The notes beneath the pieces were generated by a model. That model ran no database searches. It was not told where the DNA came from and worked only from the letters and a program-made list of their open reading frames with translations. This document shows positions 15,406 through 15,781 of a stretch of 15,781 bases of DNA, piece after piece. Both the position numbers and the translations under genes were made by a program. Position 1 is the stretch's first letter, and every line of letters begins with the position of its first letter. Origin of the DNA: Fidelibacterota bacterium (GTDB taxonomy: Bacteria > Fidelibacterota > Marinisomatia > Marinisomatales > UBA1611); the NCBI GenBank assembly GCA_015658495.1, contig DQOT01000162.1, positions 1-15,781 of the forward strand, read 5' to 3'.

Positions 15406-15781
15406 TTATTTTAACAGTATCAATTTCTGCACATCTCGTTTTTCTCTGGCAATCAATTCCACAAAATAGATTCCGCTGGATTGTTGGGAAGCATCCCATT
15501 GAATCTCATGTGGTCCGGATTCCAAATTCCTATTCACCAAAACATCAACAACACGACCGGTTATGTCATATACGGTTAATTGTAGGGGATGCATTATTGC
15601 TTCCCCTACACCGATATCAAACCGGATCGTTGTGATTGGATTAAACGGGTTGGGGTAGGGTGGATGCAAAGCGAATCGGCTTGGGAGAATTTCATCATCA
15701 ACTTTGACAGTTTCTAATCCATTCAAAATGTCAAACGAAAAACTGTCTATGGGTGTAGCATAATAGTCCGTCGGCGTTAAA
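15406..15781 (-). CDS. Secreted/surface protein with Por/FlgD-type C-terminal sorting domain, partial
   Basis: The frame is open through the window edge and gives the last 124 residues of a larger protein. The C-terminal ~90 residues form a classic sorting domain: FALHPPYPNPFNPITTIRF, then LTVYDITGRVVDVLVN, IQWDASQQSSGIYFVEL and a final QKLILLK. Such domains direct proteins through the type IX (Por) system or related surface anchoring in FCB-group bacteria. The N-terminal functional domain, signal peptide and promoter are outside the window, so the activity cannot be stated. The visible start-like TTG at 15726 is internal, not a start. Confidence 0.92.
   Translation of the reverse strand, partial: LTPTDYYATPIDSFSFDILNGLETVKVDDEILPSRFALHPPYPNPFNPITTIRFDIGVGEAIMHPLQLTVYDITGRVVDVLVNRNLESGPHEIQWDASQQSSGIYFVELIAREKRDVQKLILLK

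Noticed and set aside
15389..15499. Longer GNAT protein starting at 15499
   Set aside because: The extra residues overlap the upstream sorting domain in another frame and do not look like a GNAT N-terminus.
1..15781. CRISPR array to accompany the Cas6-like gene
   Set aside because: No regularly spaced direct repeats of 24-40 nt with unique spacers are visible; the only repeats are the short ones listed.

Overview
The window looks like a chromosomal segment from an uncultured FCB-group bacterium. My best guess is Marinimicrobia (SAR406) or a close relative. Three things point there: the partial protein at the right edge ends in a Por/FlgD-type C-terminal sorting domain with the NPFNP signature; base composition is moderately AT-rich and many genes lack a Shine-Dalgarno sequence; and the core genes are bacterial. 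The phylum is an inference from style, not from a marker-gene tree. No rRNA, tRNA, CRISPR array, phage gene, transposase or riboswitch is visible.

The left and central part (1-13668, all + strand) is a dense run of housekeeping genes: murI (5' truncated), folC, rho, an unusual Cas6-like gene, a type Ib aspartate aminotransferase, rpmE2, DUF1385 (YqhQ family), prfA, prmC, a UbiA prenyltransferase, dnaE and dtd. The order rho - rpmE - DUF1385 - prfA/prmC is a familiar conserved bacterial gene order linking transcription termination to translation termination. Here two extra genes sit between rho and rpmE2. Four junctions overlap: murI/folC by 14 nt, cas6-like/aspC by 4 nt, DUF1385/prfA by 4 nt and ubiA/dnaE by 4 nt. 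This suggests translational coupling. A strong intrinsic terminator follows rpmE2 and separates the rho block from the DUF1385-prfA block.

The right part (13665-15781, - strand) converges on dtd. It holds a partial secreted protein with the sorting domain, a COG3818-like GNAT acetyltransferase and a Cys/Met-metabolism PLP enzyme.

The most interesting item is the 362-residue protein at 3201-4289. Its first ~225 residues look like a Cas6 (Cas6b-like) RAMP protein, including the glycine-rich loop near residues 208-218. There is no CRISPR array or other cas gene in view, and the histidines expected in the catalytic lobe appear to be missing. A ~130-residue tail of alternating acidic and strongly basic blocks follows, and a perfect 8-bp hairpin covers the start codon. 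It may be a domesticated, CRISPR-independent RNA-binding protein working next to Rho. Other points of interest are a UbiA enzyme resembling the archaeal-lipid enzyme DGGGP synthase, a widespread REP-like inverted repeat that supplies the prmC stop codon, a degenerate octamer repeat between dnaE and dtd, and a DnaE whose PHP domain keeps all the metal ligands.
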